From JBEICQ01 sp046297395 (GTDB lineage Bacteria; Bacteroidota; Bacteroidia; UBA4408): a stretch of 25,112 bases of DNA. Within the stretch, counting starts at the first letter, position 1, and each line of letters begins with the position of its first letter. Position numbers and translations under genes: made by a program. Below the pieces are notes generated by a model. It saw only the letters and a list, made by a program, of their open reading frames with translations, searched no databases and was not told where the DNA came from. Location: assembly GCA_046297395.1 (NCBI GenBank), contig JBKCNM010000110.1, positions 1 through 25,112 on the forward strand, written 5' to 3'. Below, piece after piece: positions 1 to 7,794 of this stretch.

Positions 1-498
1 CTCATGACCCTGCTCTATCCGAAGCATGCGGATGCCATCTCTCCGGTTTTTTCTGTACTCATTTTCTGTTTGGTTTTTTCTTCCACCACCTATGTCTTCG
101 GCACCTTGCTCACCGCCAATGGAAATCTGCGGCAGTTAAACATCATGGCTTTTTTGGGAATGCTGCTCAACATTGGTTTGAATCTTTTTCTTATCCCGCA
201 GTACCATGCCCTGGGAAGCGCCTGGAGCAGCCTTATTACACAAGGAATAACAGCTTGTATTCAGGTTTTTTTGTGCTATCGCCTGCTCAAATTAAAACCC
301 GGCATATGGCATCTTTCAGGAATCGTACTGTATGCATTGCTTTGTTTGGCAACGGCTTACTTTATCGTGGGCTTTTTAAAGTTCTCCGCATCGCTGGCAG
401 GCCTGGGTATGTTTGCTGCAGCCTCATGCCTGTGGGCACTGGTATCCGGACTCATTAGGCCAAGGTCTCTGTTGAAGGTTCTCAGGAGCAGCGAATAG
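1..498 (+). CDS. Polysaccharide flippase (MATE/Wzx-like), C-terminal part; 5' end outside window
   Basis: This is the last 166 or so residues of a multispanning membrane protein; the reading frame is open to the first base of the window, so the start lies upstream. What is visible is four or five hydrophobic helices separated by short polar loops and a short charged tail, with an N-x-G-L-N-L-x-L-I-P-x-Y type segment (about residues 56-67) that is characteristic of the late helices of oligosaccharide flippases of the MATE/MVF superfamily. Such proteins move lipid-linked repeat units across the inner membrane. The neighbours downstream (two Wzz-like proteins and an O-antigen ligase family protein, same strand, 53 bp gap) fit a Wzx/Wzy-type surface polysaccharide cluster. 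The assignment to family is fairly safe; the substrate cannot be told. Confidence 0.75.
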   Translation, partial: LMTLLYPKHADAISPVFSVLIFCLVFSSTTYVFGTLLTANGNLRQLNIMAFLGMLLNIGLNLFLIPQYHALGSAWSSLITQGITACIQVFLCYRLLKLKPGIWHLSGIVLYALLCLATAYFIVGFLKFSASLAGLGMFAAASCLWALVSGLIRPRSLLKVLRSSE

Positions 499-551
499 CC
501 TCGATTCCCCAAAAATATGTAGTTTAGCCATCCTTAATTTCAAAACAATCA

Positions 552-1562
552 ATGACCACAGACAGCCAAAAACCGCTTAACGGGTCGGTAAACCTCATCG
601 AGTTTGTGCTTAAATGGCGCAAACAACTTCTCATGATCGGGGTTTCGGCAATGTTGCTTTCAACCATCTTCTCTTTTCTGATTACGCCCAAATACCTATC
701 TACGGTAGTGATGTTTCCCACTCAGTCCAATTCCATTTCAAAGGCGCTGCTTGATGTAAATGGAACAGGTAAAGAGGATATTCTGAAATTCGGAGAAGAG
801 GAAGAAGCTGAACAAATGCTACAGATCCTTAACTCGGACGCCATCAAAGCACAGGTATGCAGTAAGTACAATTTATTGGAGCACTACGGAATCCATTCCG
901 CAGATCCTCATAAATACACGAAGCTCTATGATGAATTTGACGACAACATCAGTTTTGAGCGCACGGAATTTATGTCGGTAAAAATAGATGTGTATGATAC
1001 TGATCCGCAGCTTGCAGCGGATATATGTAATACCATCTCAGATTTGCTTGATTCTGTTAAGAACGACATGCAAAAGGTGCGTGCCAGAGCCGCACTCAAA
1101 ATTGTTGAGGGTTCATACCTGGCACTCAAACGCGAGATACAGCAGATCAATGACTCCTTAAAGAAACTCAGGTTGATGGGAATCAATGACTATGAAACAC
1201 AATCTCAGGTTTTTAACGAGCAGTACGCCACAGCTATTGCACGCAACAACACAGCCGGTATCCGTCAGTTGGAAGAAAAGCTGGGCATCCTCTCCAATTA
1301 TGGAGGTGCTTATGTTTTCCTGAGAGAGTTGAATGAAGAGCAAATCAAGCAACTTGCTCTTATCAAAGCCAAATATGAAGAGGCAAGGGTTGATGCTGAA
1401 CAAGTAATTACCCAAAAGTTTATCGTAAACAAAGCCGTTAAAGCTGAGAAAAAGGCCTATCCCATTCGCTGGTTAATCGTGGTTTTGTCCACCTTATCCT
1501 CTCTGTTGTTCGGGATGCTTGTGCTAATGATTTTTGAAAATATTAAAACCCACCAAAATTAA
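552..1562 (+). CDS. Wzz/GNVR-type polysaccharide chain-length regulator (first of two)
   Basis: This 336-residue inner-membrane protein has the topology of polysaccharide co-polymerases: a short cytoplasmic N-terminus, a first membrane helix near residues 27-47, a long periplasmic region, and a second helix near residues 306-328 preceded by the motif YPIRW. The periplasmic part contains a charged helical stretch (about 165-270) likely to form the coiled coil of the family. These proteins set the length of O-antigen or capsule chains together with a Wzy polymerase. No C-terminal tyrosine kinase domain is present, so it belongs to the kinase-less group. It is followed 12 bp later by a paralogue and then by a ligase/polymerase, which suggests one transcript. 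The ATG at 552 places about 25 residues before the first helix, which is normal for the family. Confidence 0.8.
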   Translation: MTTDSQKPLNGSVNLIEFVLKWRKQLLMIGVSAMLLSTIFSFLITPKYLSTVVMFPTQSNSISKALLDVNGTGKEDILKFGEEEEAEQMLQILNSDAIKAQVCSKYNLLEHYGIHSADPHKYTKLYDEFDDNISFERTEFMSVKIDVYDTDPQLAADICNTISDLLDSVKNDMQKVRARAALKIVEGSYLALKREIQQINDSLKKLRLMGINDYETQSQVFNEQYATAIARNNTAGIRQLEEKLGILSNYGGAYVFLRELNEEQIKQLALIKAKYEEARVDAEQVITQKFIVNKAVKAEKKAYPIRWLIVVLSTLSSLLFGMLVLMIFENIKTHQN

Positions 1563-1574
1563 TTTTATACAGGT

Positions 1575-2522
1575 ATGGAAAATTCATTCAACAGTATTCA
1601 CCTTCTGAGAATTTTGGTAGAGTATAAAAAACCTTTGATTGTTGTTGCACTTCTTGCAGCCATCATCTCCGGAATTTTTTCTTCGCCCTATTTCATGAAG
1701 CCAAGGTTTAAATCATCAGCCGTTATTTATCCCGGAAACAGTACTTCCTATTCTACTGAATCACTTACTGAGCAATTGCTCGAAATATTTAAATCCTCAG
1801 CCATCAGGGATACACTTGCCAAACAATTCGATTTGTACAACAGGTATCAAATCAGCGCGGATAGTCCTCAACGCAAAACGGCCATGTCCAAGGTTTATGA
1901 AGAAAGGGTAAGTATAGATAAAACCGATTTTGAGGCAGTGAGTATTTCTGTATCTGATGAGGATCCCGCAGTAGCAAAAAACATGTTGGATTCTATGATA
2001 GTACAGGGTGACCGACTGTTGAAGAAGCTCCGTAAGGAAAAACTACTGGAAGTGGTTCAGTCTTATGATTTCTCTCGCAAACTTGTCAGGCACAAGATGG
2101 ATTCCCTCAAGACCATTGTAGATTCTATGAGAAGGGTATATGGAATTCTTGATTTCGGTATCCAAACCAAGGAACTCTATAGGAATTATTACCGAGCGAT
2201 TTCTTCGAACAACCGTGGTGTTGATGAGATGACTAAAACCATTGAAGTGCTCAAGGCACATGGTTATAATTATGATTTCGCCTATCAGGAATCCAATCTT
2301 ATGCGCGATTTATACATTAGCTGGGAAGATCAGTATTACAAAGCCCTGCGCGATTATAAAAGAGATATCTCTTATGTGAATGTTGTGACGCCTCCTGATT
2401 TGCCCGATAAAAAGCATTATCCCATCCGCTGGGTAGTGGTATTGAGTTCGGTCATATTCTCTCTCAGTATGGCCATCATATTCATCATTACCAAACGGTT
2501 TTGGCGACAGGTGAACCTATAA
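1575..2522 (+). CDS. Wzz/GNVR-type polysaccharide chain-length regulator (second of two)
   Basis: This 315-residue protein repeats the architecture of its upstream neighbour: a first membrane helix near residues 20-40, a periplasmic region of about 240 residues, the YPIRW motif just ahead of a second helix (about 287-308), and a short basic tail. Shared blocks with the first copy include the P-x-[YF]-x-[SP]-[ST]-x-V segment after helix one and an S-V-[SD]-x-x-D-P-x-[LV]-A pattern in the periplasmic part, so the two are probably an old tandem duplication that has diverged. It probably sits in the inner membrane and helps set polysaccharide chain length. It ends 5 bp before the preferred start of the O-antigen ligase gene. 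Whether the two copies form mixed oligomers or serve different polymers cannot be read from the sequence. Confidence 0.78.
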   Translation: MENSFNSIHLLRILVEYKKPLIVVALLAAIISGIFSSPYFMKPRFKSSAVIYPGNSTSYSTESLTEQLLEIFKSSAIRDTLAKQFDLYNRYQISADSPQRKTAMSKVYEERVSIDKTDFEAVSISVSDEDPAVAKNMLDSMIVQGDRLLKKLRKEKLLEVVQSYDFSRKLVRHKMDSLKTIVDSMRRVYGILDFGIQTKELYRNYYRAISSNNRGVDEMTKTIEVLKAHGYNYDFAYQESNLMRDLYISWEDQYYKALRDYKRDISYVNVVTPPDLPDKKHYPIRWVVVLSSVIFSLSMAIIFIITKRFWRQVNL

Positions 2523-2527
2523 TCGAT

Positions 2528-3973
2528 ATGGTAGCTGACAAGGAAAAGAAATTTTCTCTTTGGCTCTATGGCTTGAGCGGCATACTCATGATTGCCAATG
2601 GCATCCTCATGGTGTATGATAGTTTTTATCTGCTACTCCTGCCGGCTCTTCTCTTGCTCGGATATTTTTATTTGTATGCATACGATAAAATTATCTGGCT
2701 CGTCGTGCTTGCAACGCCGTTAGCCATCAATGTAAAATTGAAGGAATTTGGCATGGCGCTCAGTCTTCCAACAGAGCCCCTGATGGTTGGACTATTGGTG
2801 GTTTTTATTGGAAAAGTATTGCTAGAAAGAAATTATTTCATGAGTTTGGTCAAACATCCCGTATTAATTGCTATAGCCATCAATTTGATTTGGATTCTGA
2901 TAACCTGCTTTACTTCAATCAAACCCATTGTTTCACTCAAGTTTTTTTTGGCAAGACTATGGTTCTTGTCAAGTGGTATTTTTCTTGTGATTCCCCTGCT
3001 CAAAAGGTATCAGGCCATAATCCGGTTTACCTGGTTATATGTGTTTTCATTTTTAATTGTCATCGCTTATACGCTTTATGAGCATCGCAAATATGGGTTT
3101 TCACAAGAAACTGCCAACTGGGTGATGTCGCCGTTTTACAATGACCATACCAGCTATGGAGCCATCTTGGCCATGTTTATTCCTGTAGTGATTACTTTTT
3201 TGTTTTTAAAAAACAAGACGCTCACTTTCAAGGCACTTTCCCTAATTACCCTTATCATCCTTTTTATTGCGTTGGTATTGTCTTATACCCGTGCAGCCTG
3301 GTTGAGTCTTGCTGTTGCTTTGGTGGTTTACCTGATGTATATCCTCAACCTGGAACGCAAATATTACATCATTGGCGCAGTGTTGCTCTGTGTTGTAGGT
3401 ATTGGAGTAAGCAACCAAATGTTCAGAAAGCTCGAAAAGAACAGGCAGGATTCTTCCTCCAATTTAGGAGAACATGTCAAGAGTATTTCCAACATTCGCT
3501 CGGATGCTTCAAACCTAGAAAGAATCAACAGATGGGAGGCCGCTATTCGGATGTTTAAAAAGAAACCCATATTTGGTTTTGGTCCCGGAACTTATGCCTT
3601 TGCATACGCACCCTATCAGTTCTCCTATCAAAAAACCATTATCAGTACAAATGCAGGAGACAAAGGGAATGCTCATAGTGAGTACATAGGCCCTCTGGCG
3701 GAGAGTGGCTTGCCGGGTGGTTTAACTTTTCTTGGAATAGTGGTCACCCTGCTGATGACATCAATAAGGGTCATCCGCAATACATCTGACGACAATCACC
3801 GTTATCTGTTAATGGCTTGTACCCTGGGATTGATTACCTATTTTGTGCATGGTGCACTCAACAACTTCCTCGATACCGATAAGGCAAGTGTTCCTTTTTG
3901 GGGATTCGCTGCATTTATCATCGCTGCAGATCTGAAGCTTTTAAAGAAACCCTCAGACCCGATTGAGGCATAA
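2528..3973 (+). CDS. O-antigen ligase / Wzy polymerase family membrane protein
   Basis: This integral membrane protein of about 481 residues has ten or more hydrophobic helices. A Wzy_C type block lies in the second half: a large periplasmic loop with F-G-F-G-P-G-T and then N-A-H-S-E-Y, whose histidine and glutamate are typical of O-antigen ligase (WaaL) and Wzy-like proteins, followed by a G-L-P-G-G turn before the next helix. The family transfers or polymerises lipid-linked glycans at the periplasmic face; sequence alone does not separate ligase from polymerase, although the two adjacent Wzz-like genes favour a polymerase working with a length regulator. The frame is also open from a TTG at 2501, which would overlap the preceding gene by 22 bp; I prefer ATG 2528, which has an AGGTGA-like purine stretch about 12 bases upstream. 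Confidence 0.8.
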   Translation: MVADKEKKFSLWLYGLSGILMIANGILMVYDSFYLLLLPALLLLGYFYLYAYDKIIWLVVLATPLAINVKLKEFGMALSLPTEPLMVGLLVVFIGKVLLERNYFMSLVKHPVLIAIAINLIWILITCFTSIKPIVSLKFFLARLWFLSSGIFLVIPLLKRYQAIIRFTWLYVFSFLIVIAYTLYEHRKYGFSQETANWVMSPFYNDHTSYGAILAMFIPVVITFLFLKNKTLTFKALSLITLIILFIALVLSYTRAAWLSLAVALVVYLMYILNLERKYYIIGAVLLCVVGIGVSNQMFRKLEKNRQDSSSNLGEHVKSISNIRSDASNLERINRWEAAIRMFKKKPIFGFGPGTYAFAYAPYQFSYQKTIISTNAGDKGNAHSEYIGPLAESGLPGGLTFLGIVVTLLMTSIRVIRNTSDDNHRYLLMACTLGLITYFVHGALNNFLDTDKASVPFWGFAAFIIAADLKLLKKPSDPIEA

Positions 3974-3992
3974 ATAACAGTATCCTTTTTTA

Positions 3993-4916
3993 CTAAACCA
4001 GTGAGATGTCAAACTGGACCAGGTCAATAAATTCCTGTATCCGGCTGTCAACTGCAGTCTGATTGAGATTGAGCAGGTTTTCAGTACCAAACTTTTCTAC
4101 GCAAAGAGAGGCCATGGCAGAACCGAAAATAATTCCTCTTTTCATGTTAGAAAAACTGAAGTCTCTGGTTTTGGCAAGATACCCTACAAAACCTCCTGCA
4201 AAAGTATCGCCTGCTCCCGTAGGATCGAACACTTCTTCCAAAGGAAGTGCAGGTGCGAAGAATACCTGATTTTTGTGAAACAATAGTGCTCCATGTTCTC
4301 CTTTTTTGATGATCAGGTATTTGGGTCCCATGGCAAGAATTTTCTGAGAGGCTTTTACCAAAGAATATTCACCTGTGAGCAAGCGGGCTTCTTCATCATT
4401 GATGGTGAGCACATCAGTAAGGGCAATTGTTTTTTTGAGCTCATCCATCATGTTTTCCATCCAGTAATTCATTGTGTCCATCACAATCAGGCGGGGCTTG
4501 GCATCGAGCTGTTCAATCACCTGTCGTTGCAGGGTAGGCATCAGGTTTCCCAACATCAGAATTTCAGGCTTTTTGCATGCTTGTGGCACCACCGGATTAA
4601 AATCAAGAAGCACATTTAACTTCGTGTCCAGCGTATCGCGGGAGTTCATGTCAGTATGGTATCTTCCACTCCAGAAAAAGGTTTTTCCACCTTTTTTGAT
4701 TTCCAGTCCCTCTGTGCTAACCCCATGCTGGTTCAGCATTTCAATGGCCGAAGTTGGGAAATCATCGCCTACAACCGAAACAAGGTGGATGTTATCAGTA
4801 AAGTAAGAGGCTGAGAGGCTCACATAGGTGGCCGCTCCGCCGATAATTTTATCGGTTTTTCCGAAAGGTGTTTCTATGGCATCAAACGCCACGGTACCAA
4901 TGACAAGTAAGCTCAT
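3993..4916 (-). CDS. PfkB-family carbohydrate kinase, substrate unknown
   Basis: This 307-residue cytosolic kinase shows the features of the ribokinase/PfkB fold: an N-terminal strand followed by D-A-I-E-T (substrate aspartate near residue 12), the G-G-A-A-T-Y glycine motif near 26-31, and the C-terminal signature DPTGAGDTFAGG with catalytic base Asp237. An N-D-E-E sequence near 173-176 corresponds to the conserved metal/phosphate-binding region. The frame is open 12 codons further upstream, but the internal ATG at 4916 starts right at the first beta strand, and a TATCTTTG box at 4931-4938 lies between the two candidates, so 4916 is preferred. It is convergent with the O-antigen ligase (19 bp gap) and divergent from tRNA-Asn. 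Although gmhA is close, the sequence does not look like the HldE/HldA heptose kinases, so I do not assign it to that pathway. Confidence 0.85.
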   Translation of the reverse strand: MSLLVIGTVAFDAIETPFGKTDKIIGGAATYVSLSASYFTDNIHLVSVVGDDFPTSAIEMLNQHGVSTEGLEIKKGGKTFFWSGRYHTDMNSRDTLDTKLNVLLDFNPVVPQACKKPEILMLGNLMPTLQRQVIEQLDAKPRLIVMDTMNYWMENMMDELKKTIALTDVLTINDEEARLLTGEYSLVKASQKILAMGPKYLIIKKGEHGALLFHKNQVFFAPALPLEEVFDPTGAGDTFAGGFVGYLAKTRDFSFSNMKRGIIFGSAMASLCVEKFGTENLLNLNQTAVDSRIQEFIDLVQFDISLV

Positions 4917-4930
4917 GCAAAAAATTTGGG

Positions 4931-4938
4931 CAAAGATA
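4931..4938 (-). promoter_or_regulatory. Putative -7 box of the PfkB kinase gene
   Basis: On the minus strand this reads TATCTTTG, a perfect match to the Bacteroidota -7 consensus TAnnTTTG. Its last base lies 15 bases before the preferred ATG at 4916, implying a leader of roughly 9 bases. No -33 TTG sits at the usual distance (the nearest, at 4950-4952, is only 11 bases away), so support is from the -7 box alone. Confidence 0.45.
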
Positions 4939-4968
4939 TTGTATTGCTCCAAAAACTTTCTACATTTG
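4939..4968 (+). promoter_or_regulatory. Bacteroidota-type promoter of tRNA-Asn
   Basis: A TTG at 4939-4941 is followed after exactly 19 bases by TACATTTG at 4961-4968, matching the TTG-N19-TAnnTTTG arrangement used by the primary sigma factor of this phylum. Transcription would begin near 4974, about 20 bases before the mature tRNA. The element lies back to back with the -7 box of the divergent kinase gene. Confidence 0.65.
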
Positions 4969-4993
4969 CAAACCCTTTTGGGAAAAACTTTAA

Positions 4994-5067
4994 TCCTCCT
5001 TAGCTCAGCTGGTTAGAGCACATGACTGTTAATCATGGGGTCCTTGGTTCAAGTCCAAGAGGGGGAG
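4994..5067 (+). tRNA. tRNA-Asn (anticodon GTT)
   Basis: A complete cloverleaf can be folded by eye. The acceptor stem pairs TCCTCCT (4994-5000) with AGGGGGA (5060-5066), with one T-G pair. The D stem is GCTC/GAGC (5003-5006 with 5016-5019). The anticodon stem is CATGA/TCATG around the loop CTGTTAA (5026-5032), giving anticodon GTT at 5028-5030. The T stem CTTGG/CCAAG encloses the loop TTCAAGT (5048-5054). The discriminator base is G5067 and the next bases are CAA, so the 3' CCA is not encoded. It is a single-gene transcription unit with its own promoter and terminator. I saw no flanking direct repeat that would suggest use as an integration site. Confidence 0.97.
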
Positions 5068-5074
5068 CAACAAT

Positions 5075-5098
5075 AGCGGCAGTTGCCGCTTTTTTTTT
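5075..5098 (+). terminator. Rho-independent terminator after tRNA-Asn
   Basis: AGCGGC (5075-5080) pairs with GCCGCT (5085-5090), extendable by one A-T pair, around a tiny loop; the stem is followed at once by a run of nine T (5090-5098). It begins 8 bases after the tRNA. A GC-rich hairpin with a long U tract is a textbook intrinsic terminator. Confidence 0.9.
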
Positions 5099-5227
5099 GT
5101 GATGAACATCAAGTCTCATATCACCTTTCCTTCACAGGTGTTTTTTAATCAAAGGACCATCTGTAAAATGTTTTCCTTCGTTGTTGGATATGAAAACAAC
5201 CTGAATCTGCCCGAAGAATAAATGAAA

Positions 5228-5824
5228 TCAGTGCCTGGGAAAAAGGCTGGCCTCAACCTGCTCGCAAAGCGTATGGCCTATTAAGAGATGACATTCCTGA
5301 ATTCTGGGCGTATCTACGGAGGGAACTTCAATCATGTAATCGCAATGAGATTTCATTTTTCCTCCTCCATTTCCGGAAAAACCAATGGTAATCATTCCTT
5401 TCTTCCTTGCGGCTTCAAGAGCATTGACAATATTTTTACTGTTTCCGCTTGTAGACAAACCAATTAATACATCTCCTTTTTGTCCCATTCCATCAACAAG
5501 TCTGGCAAAAACCTCTTCGAAAGAATAATCATTGGCAACAGCTGTAAGATAGGAGGTGTTTACATGCAATGCTTCCGCATACAAGGGACTTCTGTCATAA
5601 TAAAATCTCCCGCTTAACTCTGCGGCGAGATGTTGAGCATCTGCAGCACTTCCTCCGTTTCCACAAAACAATACTTTTCCTTTATTCCGATAGCATGTAA
5701 TCAAAGCAGCAAGTATGTGATGATATGCTTCAAGCAAGTCCTGATTTTCCAAAAGTGATAGTTTAAGCGAGGCGGAAGCCTTGATTTTTTCTTTCAGTAC
5801 ATCAGCGTTTAATGCATACTCCAT
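5228..5824 (-). CDS. gmhA: Phosphoheptose isomerase (sedoheptulose 7-phosphate isomerase)
   Basis: This 198-residue cytosolic protein is a single SIS domain. GmhA isomerises sedoheptulose 7-phosphate to D-glycero-manno-heptose 7-phosphate, the first step to the ADP-heptose used in lipopolysaccharide cores and S-layer glycans. The diagnostic block CGNGGSAADAQHLAAEL lies at residues 54-70, with His65 and Glu69 as the first metal/catalytic pair; the second pair is Gln176 and His184 in the C-terminal helix. The sugar-phosphate serine loop is STSGNS at 124-129. Length matches the family (about 190-200). DnaA-binding DiaA is a close relative, but the conserved catalytic residues favour GmhA. A 340-bp AT-rich gap separates it from the upstream flippase gene, so it may have its own promoter, though I found no clear box. 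No other heptose gene is visible in the window. Confidence 0.88.
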   Translation of the reverse strand: MEYALNADVLKEKIKASASLKLSLLENQDLLEAYHHILAALITCYRNKGKVLFCGNGGSAADAQHLAAELSGRFYYDRSPLYAEALHVNTSYLTAVANDYSFEEVFARLVDGMGQKGDVLIGLSTSGNSKNIVNALEAARKKGMITIGFSGNGGGKMKSHCDYMIEVPSVDTPRIQECHLLIGHTLCEQVEASLFPRH

Positions 5825-6164
5825 AATGTCAGTGTTGGAAGAGGTTTTGGTAAATGTCGAATTGAATCAATTGCGCATGCAAACAAGGAGCAATATTTAT
5901 CATGCTTTTCCTTTTAAGATTGTTCTTGTAGGTATATTTAATTTGCATGGGTGCATTGCATGGGTAAATTAACTGAATTGTAGTCTATCTGACAAATAAT
6001 TGCTGAGAATTTGAAATTATCAAGAGCAGTTGCCAACTATTCTTTTAATAGTGGAATGGCAAATTGATGTGATTGCTTCGTCAGATACTTTGGCAATACC
6101 AAAATTAACATGCAATGTATTTCTTCGATTTCTATTTGTGAATGTAGATGATCTGAAGTCTTGT
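5825..6164. other. AT-rich intergenic region between flippase and gmhA
   Basis: No convincing gene was found in these 340 bases; the open frames are short, lack homology I recognise and overlap gmhA antisense. The region presumably carries the gmhA promoter, but no full TAnnTTTG box with a TTG at the right distance was seen on the minus strand. The one visible structure is an exact 8-base direct repeat, GCATGGGT at 5945-5952 and 5958-5965, with 5 bases between the copies, about 120 bases upstream of the gmhA start. Confidence 0.5.
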
Positions 6165-7670
6165 CTATATTTTCTTTCCCAAGCCAAGCAAATTATTCCC
6201 GGGTATTAAAAATACAATTTGTTTCAGTTCACTCAATTGTATGACCTTAAGCAGGAGAAGCAACCCAAGATAAATTCCCATAAAGAAAAGAGACAAAAAG
6301 ATATTCATAAATAAACCCGATGGTATTTGATTTTCAATAAAGAAATAGAAAGCCGATAAGAAAATTAAAACGCTTATGGTTTTTACGATATTGAAGTTAT
6401 ATGGATTAAGCTTAAATGAGTATTTGATGTAAAAATATTTAATGATGTTGTATGCTGACAACGCAGTGGATGTTGCAATTGCTGCGCCATTAATCCCCAA
6501 GAACGGAATAAGCATTACATCCAGAATGATTGTAGTAACAAGTAGAAAAAGTAAGAGTGCAAGTCCTGCTTTGTATTTTTTTGAGAAATATAAAATACCA
6601 TTGTTAATGCCGGTATATGCGTTGATTAGTGCGCCCAGAGAGATGATGATTATGGCATGGTATGCCTGGGCATATTGAGAAGGAAGATAGCTCAGCAAAT
6701 ATTTCAGATTTATCAATACCATCAAAAAGACAAGTGAAGAAACGATGCTCAGGATCTTTACCGATAACTCATATACTTTACTGATTTGTGTGATGTCCCC
6801 GGTTTCCCAGAATTCCGCAATTTTTGGATTGGATATCTTCTCTATGGCGGTGAGTGGAATCTCAATTATGGTTGGAATGAATGAACATACTGTATATACA
6901 CCCACAACAGATAAAGGAAGATATATCCCTAAAATCACCGAATCAAGATATCTTAAACCCAGAGAGGCCATCAACCCGATGGCAAAGAGCAGGCCGTACT
7001 CAATAATCATTTTTAGATTTTTCTGACGCAAATAGGAAAAATGGATGGTCAATCTAAAAGGTTCTATCAGGTAACTGTAGACGAGTAATATCGCAAATTG
7101 TGTCCCATAAATCAGGATGAATAACAACACCATCTGATCCAGATTAATCCATTTCTGGTAATAAATAAAAAATACAAGAATGCTCGCTATTCTCAGATAG
7201 ATGTCATTAATGAACGAAGGGATGGTTGTTTTAAGATTGGCTGTGCAATAGGCGGAAATGACAGCCGAAAAACTCAGGAATAAAGCAAGCCAGAAAACCC
7301 CTTCAAAATAGATGGTGAACAGGAATGATTTGTTAGTATAGAGTTGAATAATTTGTTTTTTGAAAACATAGATCAGTGCGGCTACAAACAGAAATCCTAT
7401 AAATGTGATGAGTAAAACAAAGGGGAAAAATCCGTAGTTGTTTTCATTTTTATTTTTGAACATCGGAAAAAACCGAATTGTTGCAGACACCATGCCTAGG
7501 GGAATAAGCGTGGACAAGATGGAGGAAAAGGAAAATAACAAGCGGGTAAGACCTATTTCCGAAGGACTCAGGATCCTGGGTTGGATAAGCAATAAACTCA
7601 GGAATCCAATGCAAATGCCGGTATAAGATATAATGGCGTTTTTAATGCCCTGCCTTTGGATTACTCCCAT
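6165..7670 (-). CDS. Wzx-like polysaccharide flippase (MOP superfamily)
   Basis: This 501-residue protein is almost wholly membrane-embedded, with about 12-14 hydrophobic helices, the number and length expected for Wzx/RfbX-type flippases that carry undecaprenol-linked oligosaccharide repeats to the periplasm. The N-terminus (GVIQRQGIKNAIISYTG) has the basic-then-glycine start common in Bacteroidota lipopolysaccharide biosynthesis proteins of this family, and helix 12 is preceded by the usual G-I-N-G-A-A-I-A-T turn. It is the second flippase in the window besides the truncated one at the left edge. The gene is clearly richer in A+T than its neighbours: bases 6301-6360 contain 16 G/C of 60 by hand count. 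It lies in tandem with gmhA but with a long gap, and has a TACATTTG box upstream, so it is probably its own unit. Confidence 0.82.
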   Translation of the reverse strand: MGVIQRQGIKNAIISYTGICIGFLSLLLIQPRILSPSEIGLTRLLFSFSSILSTLIPLGMVSATIRFFPMFKNKNENNYGFFPFVLLITFIGFLFVAALIYVFKKQIIQLYTNKSFLFTIYFEGVFWLALFLSFSAVISAYCTANLKTTIPSFINDIYLRIASILVFFIYYQKWINLDQMVLLFILIYGTQFAILLVYSYLIEPFRLTIHFSYLRQKNLKMIIEYGLLFAIGLMASLGLRYLDSVILGIYLPLSVVGVYTVCSFIPTIIEIPLTAIEKISNPKIAEFWETGDITQISKVYELSVKILSIVSSLVFLMVLINLKYLLSYLPSQYAQAYHAIIIISLGALINAYTGINNGILYFSKKYKAGLALLLFLLVTTIILDVMLIPFLGINGAAIATSTALSAYNIIKYFYIKYSFKLNPYNFNIVKTISVLIFLSAFYFFIENQIPSGLFMNIFLSLFFMGIYLGLLLLLKVIQLSELKQIVFLIPGNNLLGLGKKI

Positions 7671-7728
7671 TCTTTAGTCAAAAGGATTTTTTTACCTGTT
7701 TAGATTCACTGTACATCATTCACACGAA

Positions 7729-7736
7729 CAAATGTA
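7729..7736 (-). promoter_or_regulatory. Putative -7 box of the flippase gene
   Basis: The minus strand reads TACATTTG, a perfect TAnnTTTG, in the 124-bp gap upstream of the flippase start; transcription would start near 7723, about 50 bases before the ATG. No TTG lies at the usual 17-23 base distance further upstream, so the call rests on the -7 box. Confidence 0.4.
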
Positions 7737-7794
7737 AATGAAACTCAGGAATACATGCATTAGGAAAAGTGTTCCGATGGGGTCTGATAAAGGT

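Noticed and set aside
4293..4806. Long plus-strand open frames inside the PfkB kinase gene
   Set aside because: They are antisense to a gene with intact family motifs, and their translations show no motif I recognise.
4994..5067. tRNA-Asn as attachment site of an integrated element
   Set aside because: No integrase, no repeat of the tRNA 3' end and no mobile genes are present nearby in the window.
5122..5146. Second hairpin with T6 after the tRNA terminator (CACCT/AGGTG)
   Set aside because: The stem is only five pairs with a 9-base loop; a strong terminator already lies directly upstream.
5781..5972. Plus-strand open frame of 63 codons upstream of and antisense to gmhA
   Set aside because: No recognisable motif, partial overlap with gmhA, and composition like the surrounding intergenic DNA.
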